Shown: positions 34,214 through 45,280 of the stretch, in pieces
How the letters are laid out: each line of letters starts with the position of its first letter
Numbering within the stretch: position 1 is the first letter of the stretch
Source: Malaya genurostris
Taxonomy: Eukaryota; Arthropoda; Insecta; Diptera; Culicidae
Reading direction: 5' to 3'
NCBI RefSeq assembly: GCF_030247185.1
Contig: NC_080570.1
Span: 147,594,641-147,658,640, forward strand
Length of the DNA: 64,000 bases
Notes under the pieces: model-generated
Told to the model about the DNA's origin: nothing
What the model saw: only the letters and a program-made list of their open reading frames with translations
The model's database searches: none
Made by a program: the position numbers and the translations under genes

Positions 34214-35411
34214 CAGGAGTACAACTTTGCTTCCGCCGTATTTTTCCAAAATTAAAAGCTTTATTGCGAAAAAGTGCTTACAGATGTATTATTCAAAGTA
34301 TTGTCCGTTGCTAGCGACAACTTTCTTCTTTCTTCTTTCGGCAATTTTTGGATCCCGGCTCGAAAAAAGGAGTCCTCTTTTGACGCTATCCATGAAGCAA
34401 TCCATTTTTCCAACTCTTCGAAGTATTGAAAATGTTGATCTGCCAGGCCGTGTGCCATCGAGCGGAATAGGTGGAGGTCAGAAGGAGCGACATCTGGGGA
34501 ATACGGCGGGTGGGGCAAGACTTCCCAGTTCAGCGTTTCCAGGTACTTTTTGACCACTTTGGCGAAGTGAGGCCGAGCATTGTCGTGTTAGAGGATGACT
34601 TTGTCATGTCGCTCTTGATATTGTGGCCGCTTTTCTTTTGGCGCGCGATTAAGGCGCATCAGTTGCGTTCGGGAGTGATCTCCTGTGATGGTTTCACCCG
34701 GTTTCAAGAGCTCGTAGTAAATCACACCGAGCTGATCCAACCAAACAAAAATCATAACCTTGGCGCCGTGAATATTCGGTTTTGCCTTCGACGAAGTAGC
34801 ATACCCGGGCTTTCCCCATGATTTTCTGCGTTTAGGACTATCGTATCGAACCCACTTCTCATCACCGGTTACGATTCGATGTAAAAACTCCTTACGATTT
34901 TGTCTTTGAAGCAGTTGCTCACATACAAATAGACGGCGCTCGATGTCCCTCGGTTTCAACTCGTACGGCACCCAGTTTCCTTCTTTCTGAATCATGCTCA
35001 GGGCCTTGAGACGTTTTGAAATGGCTTGCTGACTCACTCCCACCGATTCGGCAAGCTCTTCTTGGGTTTGGCACGAATCTTCATCAAGCAATGCTTCTAG
35101 TTGTTCATCTTTGATGGTTTTTTCTCTTTCACCACCATGTTTGTCTTCGACATCGAAATTACCATTTTTAAAACGTTGAAGCCTCTCCCGACACGTTCTT
35201 TCACTCAGAGCAGCATCACCATAAGTTTCTGAGAGCATTCGATGCGCTTCAGCTGCATTTTTTTTTCGAATTGTAACAGAAAAGTAAAACTTCCCGCAAA
35301 TGGCGAGAATTGGGCACATACACAGACATTATCGAGCGTGAATAATACGAAAACAACAACAACTGTCACTGAAACGGCGGTGACAATTCGTTAGGTACTG
35401 TACACCCTCAC
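34214..35411 (-). mobile_element. Nearly full-length mariner element (about 1.2 kb)
   Basis: The left end, TCAGGAGTACAAC preceded by TA (34212-34213), and the right end, CTGTACACCCTCAC followed by TA (35412-35413), form imperfect terminal inverted repeats with a TA target duplication. Length and internal single transposase gene are typical for mariner. The left flank is the satellite and the right flank is unique DNA, so it inserted at, or now defines, the satellite edge. Confidence 0.85.
34289..35319 (-). pseudogene. Mariner transposase (mauritiana-like) with one stop and a 3' frameshift
   Basis: The enzyme would excise and reinsert the element at TA sites. From Met at 35319 come the paired HTH DNA-binding region (NAAEAHRMLSETYGD; LAESVGVSQQAISKRLKAL), the WVPYEL linker, HRIVTGDEKWVRYDSPKR with catalytic D1, YYELLKPGETI, HDNARPHFAK with D2 and YSPDVAPSDLHLF with D3. 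D2 to D3 spans 34 residues, so all three aspartates are kept (DD34D). A TAA (at about 34588-34590) interrupts the frame directly before HDNARPH, where relatives usually have a sense codon. Near 34325 an indel in an AAGAAAGAAG run shifts the frame, so the expected ending VVASNGQYFE and its stop (34289-34291) lie in another frame. The copy is young but inactive. Confidence 0.9.
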
Positions 35412-36250
35412 TATAAAGGCATTATCATCTATGTATTTTGACCAGCCTCAGCCGGTACAGCCACCTATCGGAAAACGGTTGTACACCTGATAAATTCGTT
35501 GAGTTCGCTGCCTTGGCTTTCGACCATACCGCTCCTCCGAATCATTTCGCACACATCGTCAGCAGATTCTATGCTGATGGACGAGTTTTTTGCGAAGTTT
35601 GGTCAATCTGCGGCAAAACCTGTCAGGAACTCTAAATTCGAAAAGTTTTTATAGTATTTGATTCATAAAATATTTGAAATATTCTTTTTATCGTCACTTT
35701 TCGTTAGGAATTTTATTTTTTTTATTATTTCTTTTTTCTGCGTATATTTTTTTCAAAAATTCGGTCAACTTATTCCGATGAATGTTTTCGGAAAACCGGT
35801 ATGAACATTTTGCAGGAGTTTAAATACCCTTTCCAATTAAACCCAGATCAAACGTACTCCACCAAAACCACTATAGATGTCGCCACATAGCCTTTTCAGA
35901 AAAGTCACTCGGCCAATCAGCCCCGGTCTCTCCTGTGGTCTCAAATTTATGGAGGCCTAATAACCAGAATTACTAATGAATAATAGTGAACAGTCTGCTA
36001 TCTGTAAAGTATTCCTTTCACGAAAACGCTTTTTTTAAATTCGAAGATGAAAAATTGAAAGATGTTTTGCATCCGCTGTTTTGAAGAATTTTGACCCGTT
36101 ATTCAAGATCATCATACCTCTTTGTTCAGATACCCGTGACATCGCGTGATTTGAAAGGTGAATTTGTAAGGAGTTAGTAGAACAAATCAACTAAATTAAC
36201 AATTTAGGTTCAACGATTTCAGAAACAATCTAACAAACAAGCTGATTTCA
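35412..36250. other. DNA right of the mariner, no gene recognised
   Basis: A 65-codon plus-strand frame at 35438-35635 (MTSLSRYSHLSENGCTPDKF) has reasonable composition but no recognised domain and no promoter. It may be a fragment of an older element split by the mariner. The rest is AT-rich. Confidence 0.3.
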
Positions 36251-37810
36251 AGCACTACTCACAAAACCATGCTTCGATGATACCCATCGAAGACACTCAC
36301 TTGAGACACCCAAGAGCTCTCTTTCTCTCGGTGCTCCGAACGACCGACCGGGAGAGACACACAATGAACTACATGCGCGTTCATCCGGAGGGAAGTTTTT
36401 CCTACCCAAACTACCGCCCACTGGTGGAACTCACTCTCCAAGCGGTGGTTCTCTGCACCGCGCTGGCACTCACAGACACGAGTTACGGTTGGAGTTACTG
36501 GTTGGCTTGTCTGTCGTCCACTCGTTCATTATTGTCGCCGGCTTCCACGGCCAGTCAGTTAAAACGTTCGCTGGGCTGGGCAGAGGATGCATATCACGGA
36601 GCTTCTAGAGATTTTACGAGATTTATTGCCAACGTCTAAGCCGATCGGGGGACGACCCGTGAAGTCCGGTCCGTGTCGCAGAGATTATATGTTTTATGTT
36701 TGATTGGAATTGGCCCGTGCTTGGAAGAGAAATTTCATTCATTAGAAGTTGGCTCTTAAATGCCGATTTTCATCGACCATCGATTGTTTGTATATTGGAA
36801 AAATAAACAAATACAAGAACTCTTGAACAACTCTTATTCAATTTATTACCAGGTTAATGCTTGTTATCTCCACATTGGTTCGAATGCTTTAAAAACTTTC
36901 CGGTGCAAATGATTGCAGCTGTTGTTTCACGTGCGTGCTTTTCAACAAATCTCCGTCGTTCGGAACAGTTGCTTTTCTTCGGAGGATTCTAGGGATCCCC
37001 TCGTAACACAAACACGCACACCAACACCGCTGAGATAAGACAAATTCTCTAGCGTGCCGCGAAGAACCAACAGCTCCTCGGTAGCTTTCCACAAAGGGGA
37101 GAAACAATACGTGACTTGAACATCATGCTGCCTTCCACCCGCATTCTCCTATGCACCGGAGATTTAGCAGCATCCAACGAGTGGCACATCCCACTACAGC
37201 AGCCAGCTACATACATTCGACGGACCATAAACAATATCAGCATAAAGTTTCGTTTCTTCTTCCTGCTGCCCCCACCCCGCCCCAGCGAGCTATTCTAAAG
37301 CAAACCCTGATGGGGCCGATGATGATGATGGTGATGATGACGGTAATGATGGTGATAAAGTGGCCCAAGAATGGTGGAATCGAACAAAAGTGCCAAGCTG
37401 ACTGACTGACTGGCTGGTTGGTTGGTTGGTAGGTGGCTCGTGATCGATGAGTGATTTGGGAGGAAAAAATATGTCATAACCTATTTTTCTTCCAGTGCGC
37501 TTTTTGTGCGTCTAATGCTTGTGGAATGTTTCCAAGTCTCACTCACTTGCACCTTCGTTCGAATTTTTTACTTACACATTTTTTGTTCTCTGTTCGCGTA
37601 ATGGGGATTCCAATCGGTTTTTTTTTGGAAAACTTACACCCGGCGCTGAAGATTTTCCACTCTGCTTCAACCATTTGTTCGACACAGATACACCCCCTCC
37701 CCAACCCCTTTGGTTGTTTCTGGATATGCTGCGCCATATGCGTATTATGTTTCTTATGTTTCCTCGCTAAATGCAAATCAATCGGTGTAAAATTAAATAC
37801 TGATCAATAA
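36250..37810. other. Repeat-poor island
   Basis: The island is GC-richer at 36270-36660 and 37130-37430, with a GATGATGATGG run at about 37318-37350. On the minus strand TCAA|GTGAGTGT at 36,301/36,300 is a fair splice donor after a GC-rich stretch, similar in layout to 28,175. The 120-codon plus-strand frame at 36277-36639 is unrecognised. It could be an untranslated first exon or an enhancer; the evidence is compositional only. Confidence 0.3.
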
Positions 37811-38295
37811 TTCGATGCGATGGGAGACGCACAGGAAATGACAATTCGCGGGCAACTCAGACAATCAATGCTTAATGTTTAAATGGAAATCAAAGTGATT
37901 TTGGTTTGAGCAGTGCAATTGAACGTCACTTTCGAATCGAGGATATCACGAGTGAAAACTGAAGTGTTTTTATATAGACAACTGCGGGACGGATTTAAAG
38001 GGAAGATTTTAAACTCATTACCAGAAATCTATTCGGGATTGTTCTGATAAAATAAAACAGATGAGCATTCAAAGTGTTGGTTATTGATGGCCCTTTCAGA
38101 GAAAAATAATAAACACTATTTGCACATCAACTTCAGTGATTTTATTTCATCATCTCTCAATCTCTGAGTCATCCTAAGTTTTTAAGTATTTTACAGCTTC
38201 CGTTCGAGAGTTGTCCAATATTCTACTTCGTACAATTGGGAAACTAATAAGGGTTTTCTATGCAACCATCCCTGTAGCCACGGTACTACTGGTGT
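37811..38295. other. AT-rich DNA, no gene
   Basis: Nothing recognised before the duplicated block begins. Confidence 0.35.
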
Positions 38296-39565
38296 GTCTC
38301 TCGACTGTAGTGGTAACTAGCTAAATCTACCCAAATAGTATAATTAATTCTTTCAAACACTTCATGATAGAGCTTCGTAGCCAGATATTCATATGTAACT
38401 CCGCCGTTTGCTATGGAACAATCCACATCAGCTACCGAGGTATAAAAGTCATGCGATGTTGATTGGAATTGACTCATTGCAAGTTCGAAAAGATTCATTT
38501 CGAGCTATCACAGTTGCAGACATTCTGACAAATTTCGTAACGAAGTAAACATTAATGTTCGGTCACGTGCTCTTCGCAACAGTTTCTTCCTTCGTTCACT
38601 ATTTCAACGCACTAATTATGGAACTAATGGTGCTATTACAGGCCTACAGCGGATCTTCAATGAAGTTTCATCAGGAGTTTGGTCAATAGTTAGTAGCAGA
38701 ATGAGAGGGTGCGAATTAGTTTGTATATTCGAAACGAAAAAAAAAATATTCAAAAATTTCGACCTGACGTCCCATTCCTGAAGTGTAATTAAACCTGTTA
38801 ATGTGACGTAAAATTGCCTTTAATTTGGCATACTTTTAGGCCAACTGTTTTGATAAAAACCGTCTGTAACATTCCTTGTATTATTCATCCTTAAATTATT
38901 CGACGAAGAAAGCATAATACGTTTAATGCGTGAGAGTGACTGCTTGGGTTTTAATAAAATGTCTGAAGTATAGATGCCAGGTCTGCCGATTAGTCTGAAA
39001 ATCTGCAGATTTCCAAAATGTTTTTGTTGCTGATTTTTTTGAAAACTTCCTAAAATCAAGATTTTTGCAGACATTCGTCAAAGTTCACTGACTCAAAGTC
39101 GTATTTTTTTTATTATTTCGAACCTTCTGCCTGGCATCTCTGTTCCGAAGACTAAATATTTAGATACGATTCATATGAAATAGGACACTGGATGCAAACT
39201 GGTGTATTCGAAAAATTTCGAAAATGTCAATCGTATATTCAAAACTTAAACGTGAACGCCATTTGCAAGGCATCAAAAGTCTTTATGTTTGAATCCACTT
39301 GAGGTAAATATTGATGAAACACCTCCCTGAGCCTTGGACCAAAGTTGTTCGCGTGTATAAACAAAACACATGGAAACATTTCTTTCTGGAAGACGCTGAC
39401 TGACAGTGGAGCTTGGGATAGGTTAAACACACACACATATGAATATTAATTAGTACGAAATTCAAAATCAAGTAAAATTAATAGAAAATATTGATTTTTA
39501 GTCCGCAGTTGTGAATCGCTTGCCAGATCAGAAATTGTGTTGTGAACTTACCAGGGAAAAATAAT
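38296..39565. repeat. Tandem duplication, left copy
   Basis: The copy begins GTCTCTCGACTGTAGTGG. It shares with the right copy the blocks GTTGCAGACATTCTGACAAA (38511), CATTAATGTTCGGTCACGTG (38550), AACCGTCTGTAACATTCC (38857) and GAATCGCTTGCCAGATCAGA (about 39512). It has about 460 bases (38940-39398) absent from the right copy. No coding function was recognised. Confidence 0.8.
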
Positions 39566-39590
39566 TTGTGTAATCATTTAGGGGTTAGCC

Positions 39591-39835
39591 AAATTCTGTG
39601 CTAGGGCACATAACCGTTTTTATTATTTCTACGTTTCGTCTTTGACTCATCAGTGCAGAGCAGTTTAAATTGAACTGCTTAATGCTAAACTCGGCAGTTC
39701 AATTTGAATCGCTAAGCAGACGTAAAGTTTCTGCTACTTACAGAACACCTTTTGTTTTGCAACGAAGTGCAATGTCTTTTCTGACGTGCCGAACGAAAAC
39801 GTGTTTTCGACTATTTCTGGTCGATGCAGGTTTGG
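39591..39835. mobile_element. 245 bp insertion flanked by 17 bp direct repeats
   Basis: TCATTTAGGGGTTAGCC occurs at 39574-39590 and again at 39836-39852, with 245 bases between. The insert contains GACTCATCAGTGCAGAGCAG, two related AGTTCAATTTGAA/TTTAAATTGAACT words in opposite orientation, and a CGAAAAC-GT-GTTTTCG hairpin. A 17 bp duplication suits retroposition (SINE-like), but no tRNA promoter or A-tail was recognised, so a recombination origin is also possible. Confidence 0.5.
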
Positions 39836-39852
39836 TCATTTAGGGGTTAGCC

Positions 39853-40676
39853 GTCTCTCGATTGTAGTGGCAACTAGCCAAATCTATTCAAAAATTTAAA
39901 AGGTCTTTGTGTGCTTTGATTAATTTCATGCTAGAACAGTTGCAGACATTTTGACAAATTTCGTAACGAAATTAACATTAATGTTCGGTCACGTGCCCTT
40001 CGCAACAGTTTCTTCCTTCGTTTACCATTTCAACGCATGGAACTGACGGTGTTTTTACTGGCCTACAACTGTCAGTAGGAGGCCATTTGATCAAATTTTT
40101 ATGGTATGCTTGGAAATAATCATCAGGACGATCGTCAAAAGGTAAGATAACTAAGTGCTTGCAAGTCCCTATCGCGTGCCTCCCCGCGAGTTTGGTCAAT
40201 AGAACGGCGACGAATGGGTTTTATGGGCTTCTGTGTTAGTAGCAGAATGAGAGAGTGCGAATTGGTTTGTCTGAATCCACTCATTTGAAACGAAAACTAA
40301 AATAAAAATCTTTCAAATAGGTCAACTGTTTCGATTTGACGTCCTATTACTGAAGTGTAATTGAACCCCTTAATGTGATTTTTAATTTCCTTTAATTTAG
40401 CATACTTTTAGTCCACTTGTTTTCATAAAAACCGTCTGGAACATTCCTTGTATTATTAATCCTTAATTCGACGTGTAAAGCATAATACGTTTTATGAGTG
40501 AGAGTAACAGTGGAGCTTGGGATAGGTTAAACACACACACTTAGGAATATTAATTAGTACTAAATTGTGTCTGTTGTTTCAAATAAATTTATAAAAAATA
40601 TTGATTTTTAGTCCGCAGTTGTGAATCGCTTGCCAGATCAGAAATTGTGTTGTGAACTTATCAGGAAAAAATAATG
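39853..40676. repeat. Tandem duplication, right copy
   Basis: Starts GTCTCTCGATTGTAGTGG, offset 1557 bases from the left copy. It follows the left copy block by block but lacks its 460 bp segment and has about 110 extra bases near 40070-40180. That extra part and its right flank are also found at 62560-62760, so the duplicated unit belongs to a dispersed family. Confidence 0.8.
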
Positions 40677-41275
<599 letters not shown>

Positions 41276-42663
41276 TTTATCTAAAGTTCGTTCATTTCAA
41301 ATTGATTTTTCAAATTAAATTCACTGGAAAATTGGTTGTAAAAAATTGACAGGAGCGCACAAGTAGAATATTTGTAAAAATTTGGTATCAAAATATTGAT
41401 TGAAATGAACTTATTACTAAGCAAAATAACCTGTCTTGGTTGGTAATTTCAATCAAAAATATGTGCAATACCAACCCAGATGGTGGTCATTATTTCAATC
41501 AAATAAAGCGTTGTGTGAGTCCCAAATTTGATGATTTATACATATTTATGCTCTGCGTGTAGATCCAATAATTATTATAATTATTTAATCCACGCTAAAC
41601 ATTTCAAGTTCGAAAATCAAATGGCTGCAACTTCTGGTTCCGGAGATATAATGGTATAAGTGACGTAAATGACAAAACTCTCTTTCTCGTCTTTTTGGCC
41701 TTTTCTATAGAAAAGTAACAGAATTACTGGAAAACCCAACTTTTGATCGGAGCTCCGGAGACCCCTAGTATTATATACCATTCGACTCAGCTCAACAAGA
41801 GCGGAAAATATCTCTGCGTATGTGTGGGCTTCTAATGGTAAAATATATAATGGTATAATTGACGTAAACGCACAATTTGTTTCTTCGCTCAATTTTCTCT
41901 GAGATGGTTGAACCGATTTCAACAAATTACTGTTCATTTTATTTTTTTTTATTCAATAATATATTAAGGCTCACTGGCTTAGTTTTAAGGGACGAGTAGG
42001 GTCTAACACTTTTGAAAAATCATTTATTATTTTCTTTGTATTTTCTTGTAGTAAAACATTTCAAGAATATTCTATGAAATTTTTAAGCCCATCGGAACAA
42101 AACTCAGCAAGTTATGGGCCTTTATCTATGCTTATCTCATATTGCGAAAAAGTAAGAGCTCGGTACACAGGCCCAGGATTTCTACTTCGATTGACTTAAA
42201 AACTTGGCAAATCATTCTTGAAATGTTTCAGCAGATTCAGACACGCACCAAGAGGAGGGCCCTGACCCCTCCCGAAATCAGGAACAGAAACAAAAAAAAG
42301 TTTGATACGAAGCGAACAGTATCAAAACTAAACGAAAATAATAATAAGACACTAAATTGTATTGGATGACTGGAAAGAGAACGTTCGCGAGCTAACCATA
42401 GTTGGGCAAGATTCTACAAATGAGAAAGATATCCTGCCACTGGATCTCGCACATACTTATTTAGGACTAAAAAGACGAACGCAAGTGCACTTCGAGTGCA
42501 TGTTTGGCTGGATCCATTATTATACGCCAGAGAAATAAATGATTACCCGACAATGGACTGAAGTCGTCGCGGCATGAGTGCCTGGAAGGGAGGCTCCAAT
42601 GGGTCGGAACGATCATGATGTCGGTTTTCTGGGATTGTCATAATATTACTAAAGTGATTAAAT
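41276..42663. other. AT-rich DNA with a culicine-style repeat fragment
   Basis: Bases 41630-41935 contain ATATACCATTCGACTCAGCT and GAGATGGTTGAACCGATTT. Both words are typical of the repeats at 50.5-51.7 and 54.3-57.9 kb, so this is a diverged relative. An ATAATGGTATAA..TGACGTAAA block occurs twice, 200 bp apart (41649 and 41850). No gene was recognised. Confidence 0.5.
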
Positions 42664-42918
42664 CTGTATGAAATGTTCAAAACGACGTATGTAACAATGA
42701 GAGGTTCTCTTTGTTTACTTTCTCTTTCGATTATTGCGAAATATTCCTGCATTTTCTGGTCATTTCTTCATTGCAGATTAAAAGATGATAGCTTTAGTTG
42801 TTATTATCGATAGATAATTGGAGTGAAGGATTGCTAAGAGTACCGTAATAATCGAAAGAGAAAGTAAACATAGAGAATCTCTCATTGTTACATACATCGT
42901 TTTGAACATTCTATACAG
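42664..42918. mobile_element. Inverted repeat with 75 bp arms
   Basis: Arm 1 (42664-42738, CTGTATGAAATGTTCAAAAC onward) and arm 2 (42844-42918) are reverse complements with 6 mismatches in 75 bases. They are separated by a 105 bp spacer. There is no coding capacity, and the structure is that of a foldback or MITE. The outer boundary and target duplication were not determined. Confidence 0.7.
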
Positions 42919-43234
42919 AAATACCGAAATCGCTGTGGTAGGGCCTTACATGAAGCGCATGAGCATCGCTACCATAGTTCAAATCAACGGTTTAGTGTTC
43001 ACCTGATTTGGCCTACTCGAACTATTATCTGTTCCCAAACCTCAAGTCATCGCGGAGAAATCGATGTGAGTTTCGTTTTGGAATTTTAGACCGCTACTTC
43101 CGGAACCTTATACCGAAACCTGTATAGCTAAGTAAGTTTGTATGGTCATCAACTAATATGACATAAAAATTTAGAAGATGCATCCCGTTCTCCGTGAATT
43201 CTTCTATCAAATTATGATAAAAACGATATTTTAT
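42919..43234. other. AT-rich DNA, no gene
   Basis: Nothing recognised between the inverted repeat and the transposase relic. Confidence 0.35.
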
Positions 43235-43905
43235 TCAAACTAAAAATTGATCCTTTATTGTGCGAGGTTAAACTTGACCATAATGAAAACCGGATAAAAT
43301 TTAAGCTATTCCTTCACGAATTTTCGAACTTTTGATCGAACGCTCTTCATCAAGTTCCGGACAAGTGTTGCATCGCATTTTTTGGACGCTTGAGCCGAAT
43401 TTTTTTTTGAACTCCTGCGTGTTCCCAGCTGCCTCTTCACGATTGCCCAGTAACGTTTGATAGATCGAAGCTGATGGCAATTTGGTGGATTGATATTTTT
43501 CTCTACGAAATTTATACCTTTTTCCGCAAGCCAGGTGAGAGTGGTTTTGGCATAGTGAGCTGACGCTAAATCCCGCCAAAACAGTGGAGGTGTACTATGC
43601 TTCTTATATAAAGGCAGCAATCTCTTCTGGAGACACTCAGATCGATAGATTTCTGCATTTATAGTTGCGGTAGTGTAAACAATGGTTGATTTCAAACCAC
43701 AGGAATATATTGCTTGCCATATCAGTACCTTTCGACCGAATTTCTTCACTTGAATCGACCTGTCCGAATCGCTCACATCCTCCCCAATGGCGACAGTAAA
43801 GTATTGTGGACCTGGAAGAGATTTTGAGGCCTCCTTTACATAAGTCTCAAAACGGATGCATCCGGACACTGCTAAAGACGCGACTACAATTTCCGGGCCC
43901 TTGTT
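43235..43905 (-). pseudogene. DD37E (ITmD37E-like) transposase, central and C-terminal part
   Basis: This is the catalytic part of a mosquito-type Tc1/mariner transposase. In order: FETYVKEASKSLPGPQYFTV, VSDSDRSIQVKKFGRKVLIW, INAEIYRSECLQKRLLPLY, WRDLASAHYAK (second catalytic D), GINFVEKNINPPN and LRSIKRYWAIVK, ending VRSKVRKFVKE. Exactly 37 residues separate the RD aspartate from the K of SIKRYW, the position of the catalytic E in this family, so E has mutated to K. The first aspartate also seems lost, since FETYVK replaces the usual D-E-T-Y-V-K. A frameshift follows VKRQLG. The HTH domain and terminal repeats are missing. The 3' tail TCAATTTTTAGTTTGAATA matches the 3.1 kb copy. It is dead by at least two active-site changes. 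Confidence 0.88.
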
Positions 43906-44376
43906 GCTGCTCGCTTCTTCTGTTCTACACTTTGTTTCGAAATTTTTGTCGTGAATACGACTTACTTTACTATGGGGCGCCTTTTCAAAATTTACTCTCT
44001 GAGAGAGTGATAAGTTTTTGATCGTGAATATCTCCTGTTGTATCTAATGAATCAACATAATTCCTGCTACATGCCATCGGAAATATGATCACAATTTTAT
44101 GATAAAATTTTCAGTTGTGTGATATAATCTCAAATAGTTCAAAATAAACTTTTCTGCAATGTTTGGTATAAATGAGTATCAAAGAGGATAATTCATAAGG
44201 AGCGTTTGCCTTTCTCGTATTTTGAAAGCACATAGCTCAGTGATCTGTGGAAGGATTTATATAATCTAACTACCAATAGAATTGAAAATTTTCAACTTGA
44301 ACGTGTATTGCAACAACATTGAAGTTTTTCAATTGTACACTATTGAAAAACCTGTTTGATTTAACCCATGACAGCA
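43906..44376. other. AT-rich DNA, no gene
   Basis: Nothing recognised before the histone-like promoter. Confidence 0.35.
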
Positions 44377-44380
44377 CCAG

Positions 44381-44430
44381 CCAATCAGAACGCGAGATAT
44401 CTGCATCTATACAAGAGCATCCATATAAAA
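44381..44430 (+). promoter_or_regulatory. Histone-type CCAAT/TATA promoter relic
   Basis: CCAATCAGAACGCGAG (44381) lies 43 bases before TATAAAA (44424), a compact arrangement typical of replication-dependent histone promoters. The region after the expected start, TTTCCTACCATTTGCTGAGC onward (44446-44508), is repeated at 44834-44896 with 3 mismatches in 63 bases. No long histone frame follows directly. Confidence 0.45.
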
Positions 44431-44593
44431 GTTGAGTGGTTCATTTTTCCTACCATTTGCTGAGCAACTTTTCCCGAAACGAGACACACACAAGAGCAAC
44501 ATCGAGGATCTGTCGTTTCACTGTTTCCTGTTCTGCGAATAGTAAAAGGAATTTTGGCAAAGGGCCTGCCCGTACACCGTTGCCAGTAGCAAG

Positions 44594-44600
44594 TATAAAA
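44594..44600 (+). promoter_or_regulatory. TATA box upstream of the H2B-like start
   Basis: TATAAAA lies 75-81 bases before the ATG of the H2B-like fragment, a plausible distance for a histone leader. It has no associated CCAAT box of its own. Confidence 0.4.
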
Positions 44601-44728
44601 TGAAATGTGATGTGAAAAATCGCTTCATTTAAGTTAAAGCAGCTACTCTGAACGCGCGAGACACCGTCAGCATGATGGCACCGAAAACCGGTAGAAAGGC
44701 AGCCAAAAAGTTCAGCAAGGCTCATTCA

Positions 44729-44746
44729 AAGCACTTTTCAGTGCTT
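44729..44746 (+). promoter_or_regulatory. Histone-type 3' stem-loop 1
   Basis: AGCACT-TTTC-AGTGCT: a 6 bp stem with the 4-base TTTC loop characteristic of replication-dependent histone mRNA ends. The flank (ATTCAA before) resembles that of the other two copies. Confidence 0.6.
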
Positions 44747-44760
44747 TTCAGACAATTCAA

Positions 44761-44776
44761 AGCACTTTTCAGTGCT
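44761..44776 (+). promoter_or_regulatory. Histone-type 3' stem-loop 2
   Basis: Identical AGCACTTTTCAGTGCT, preceded by ACAATTCAA, 32 bases after the first. Confidence 0.6.
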
Positions 44777-44929
44777 AAAAATCGTCATATCTTTATGAGT
44801 TATATGAGTTTATTATTAGTTGAATTTTGTCGCTTTCCTACCATTTGCTGAGCAACTGTTCCCGAAACAAGACACACACGAGAGCAACATCGAGGACCTC
44901 ACGAAATCTTGATGATTGTGACAATTCAA

Positions 44930-44945
44930 GGCACTTTTTAGTGCC
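44930..44945 (+). promoter_or_regulatory. Histone-type 3' stem-loop 3
   Basis: GGCACT-TTTT-AGTGCC with CCCA after it and ACAATTCAA before it, again a 6 bp stem and 4-base loop. It follows the repeated leader block at 44834-44896. Confidence 0.6.
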
Positions 44946-45028
44946 CCAGATTATCATTAAGAGTTAATTAAACTTTCAATATTTCCTACCAAAAGATTCA
45001 TCAAGATGGAAATTAAAATAATTTGTAC

Positions 45029-45192
45029 CAGTTTTTGCAATGACTGAGCGGAAATATATATTGGAGAAGCCAAGTGAAAGAAAAACTATCAGAAAAGATG
45101 AATTTTTGGAAAAAGATACGCTCAGAGACAGGACTCGAACCTGCGTTCTTATGCATTCCGTGCATACGCACTACCATTTCGCCACTCTGATC
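45029..45192 (-). repeat. Left arm of inverted tRNA-like pair
   Basis: Reverse complement of 45281-45444 with only two mismatches in 164 bases. On the minus strand it begins with a tRNA-like sequence: TCAGAGTGGCGAAATGGTAG (A-box TGGCGAAATGG), anticodon arm TATGC-ACGGAAT-GCATA and B-box AGGTTCGAGTCCTGT, closing with TCTCTGA. The acceptor ends pair over 6 bp. Position 33 is C instead of the invariant T, so a working tRNA is unlikely. About 95 bases of unrelated tail follow. Confidence 0.85.
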
Positions 45193-45280
45193 TTGCTTTA
45201 GCCACACTAAAACTCACAGACATGGTTAGCAACGTACATCGAACATGGTCTACATCCTGGCCGTCACCCGACCGACCAAC

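Larger units (their letters stand above)
44675..44851 (+). pseudogene. Histone H2B N-terminal fragment fused to 3' stem-loops
   Basis: The frame from the ATG at 44675 starts MAPKTGRKAAKKFSKAH, close to the basic N-terminal tail of insect histone H2B (MAPKT.GKAAKK..KA). After these 17 codons the histone fold is entirely missing. The frame runs straight into two histone mRNA-type stem-loops and ends at TGA 44849. Histone H2B normally pairs with H2A in the nucleosome; this fragment lacks every fold residue, so it cannot. An alternative in-phase ATG lies one codon upstream (44672). The most likely origin is deletion within, or retrotransposition of, a histone cluster copy. The peptide match is short, so the identification leans on the stem-loops and promoter next to it. 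Confidence 0.5.
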
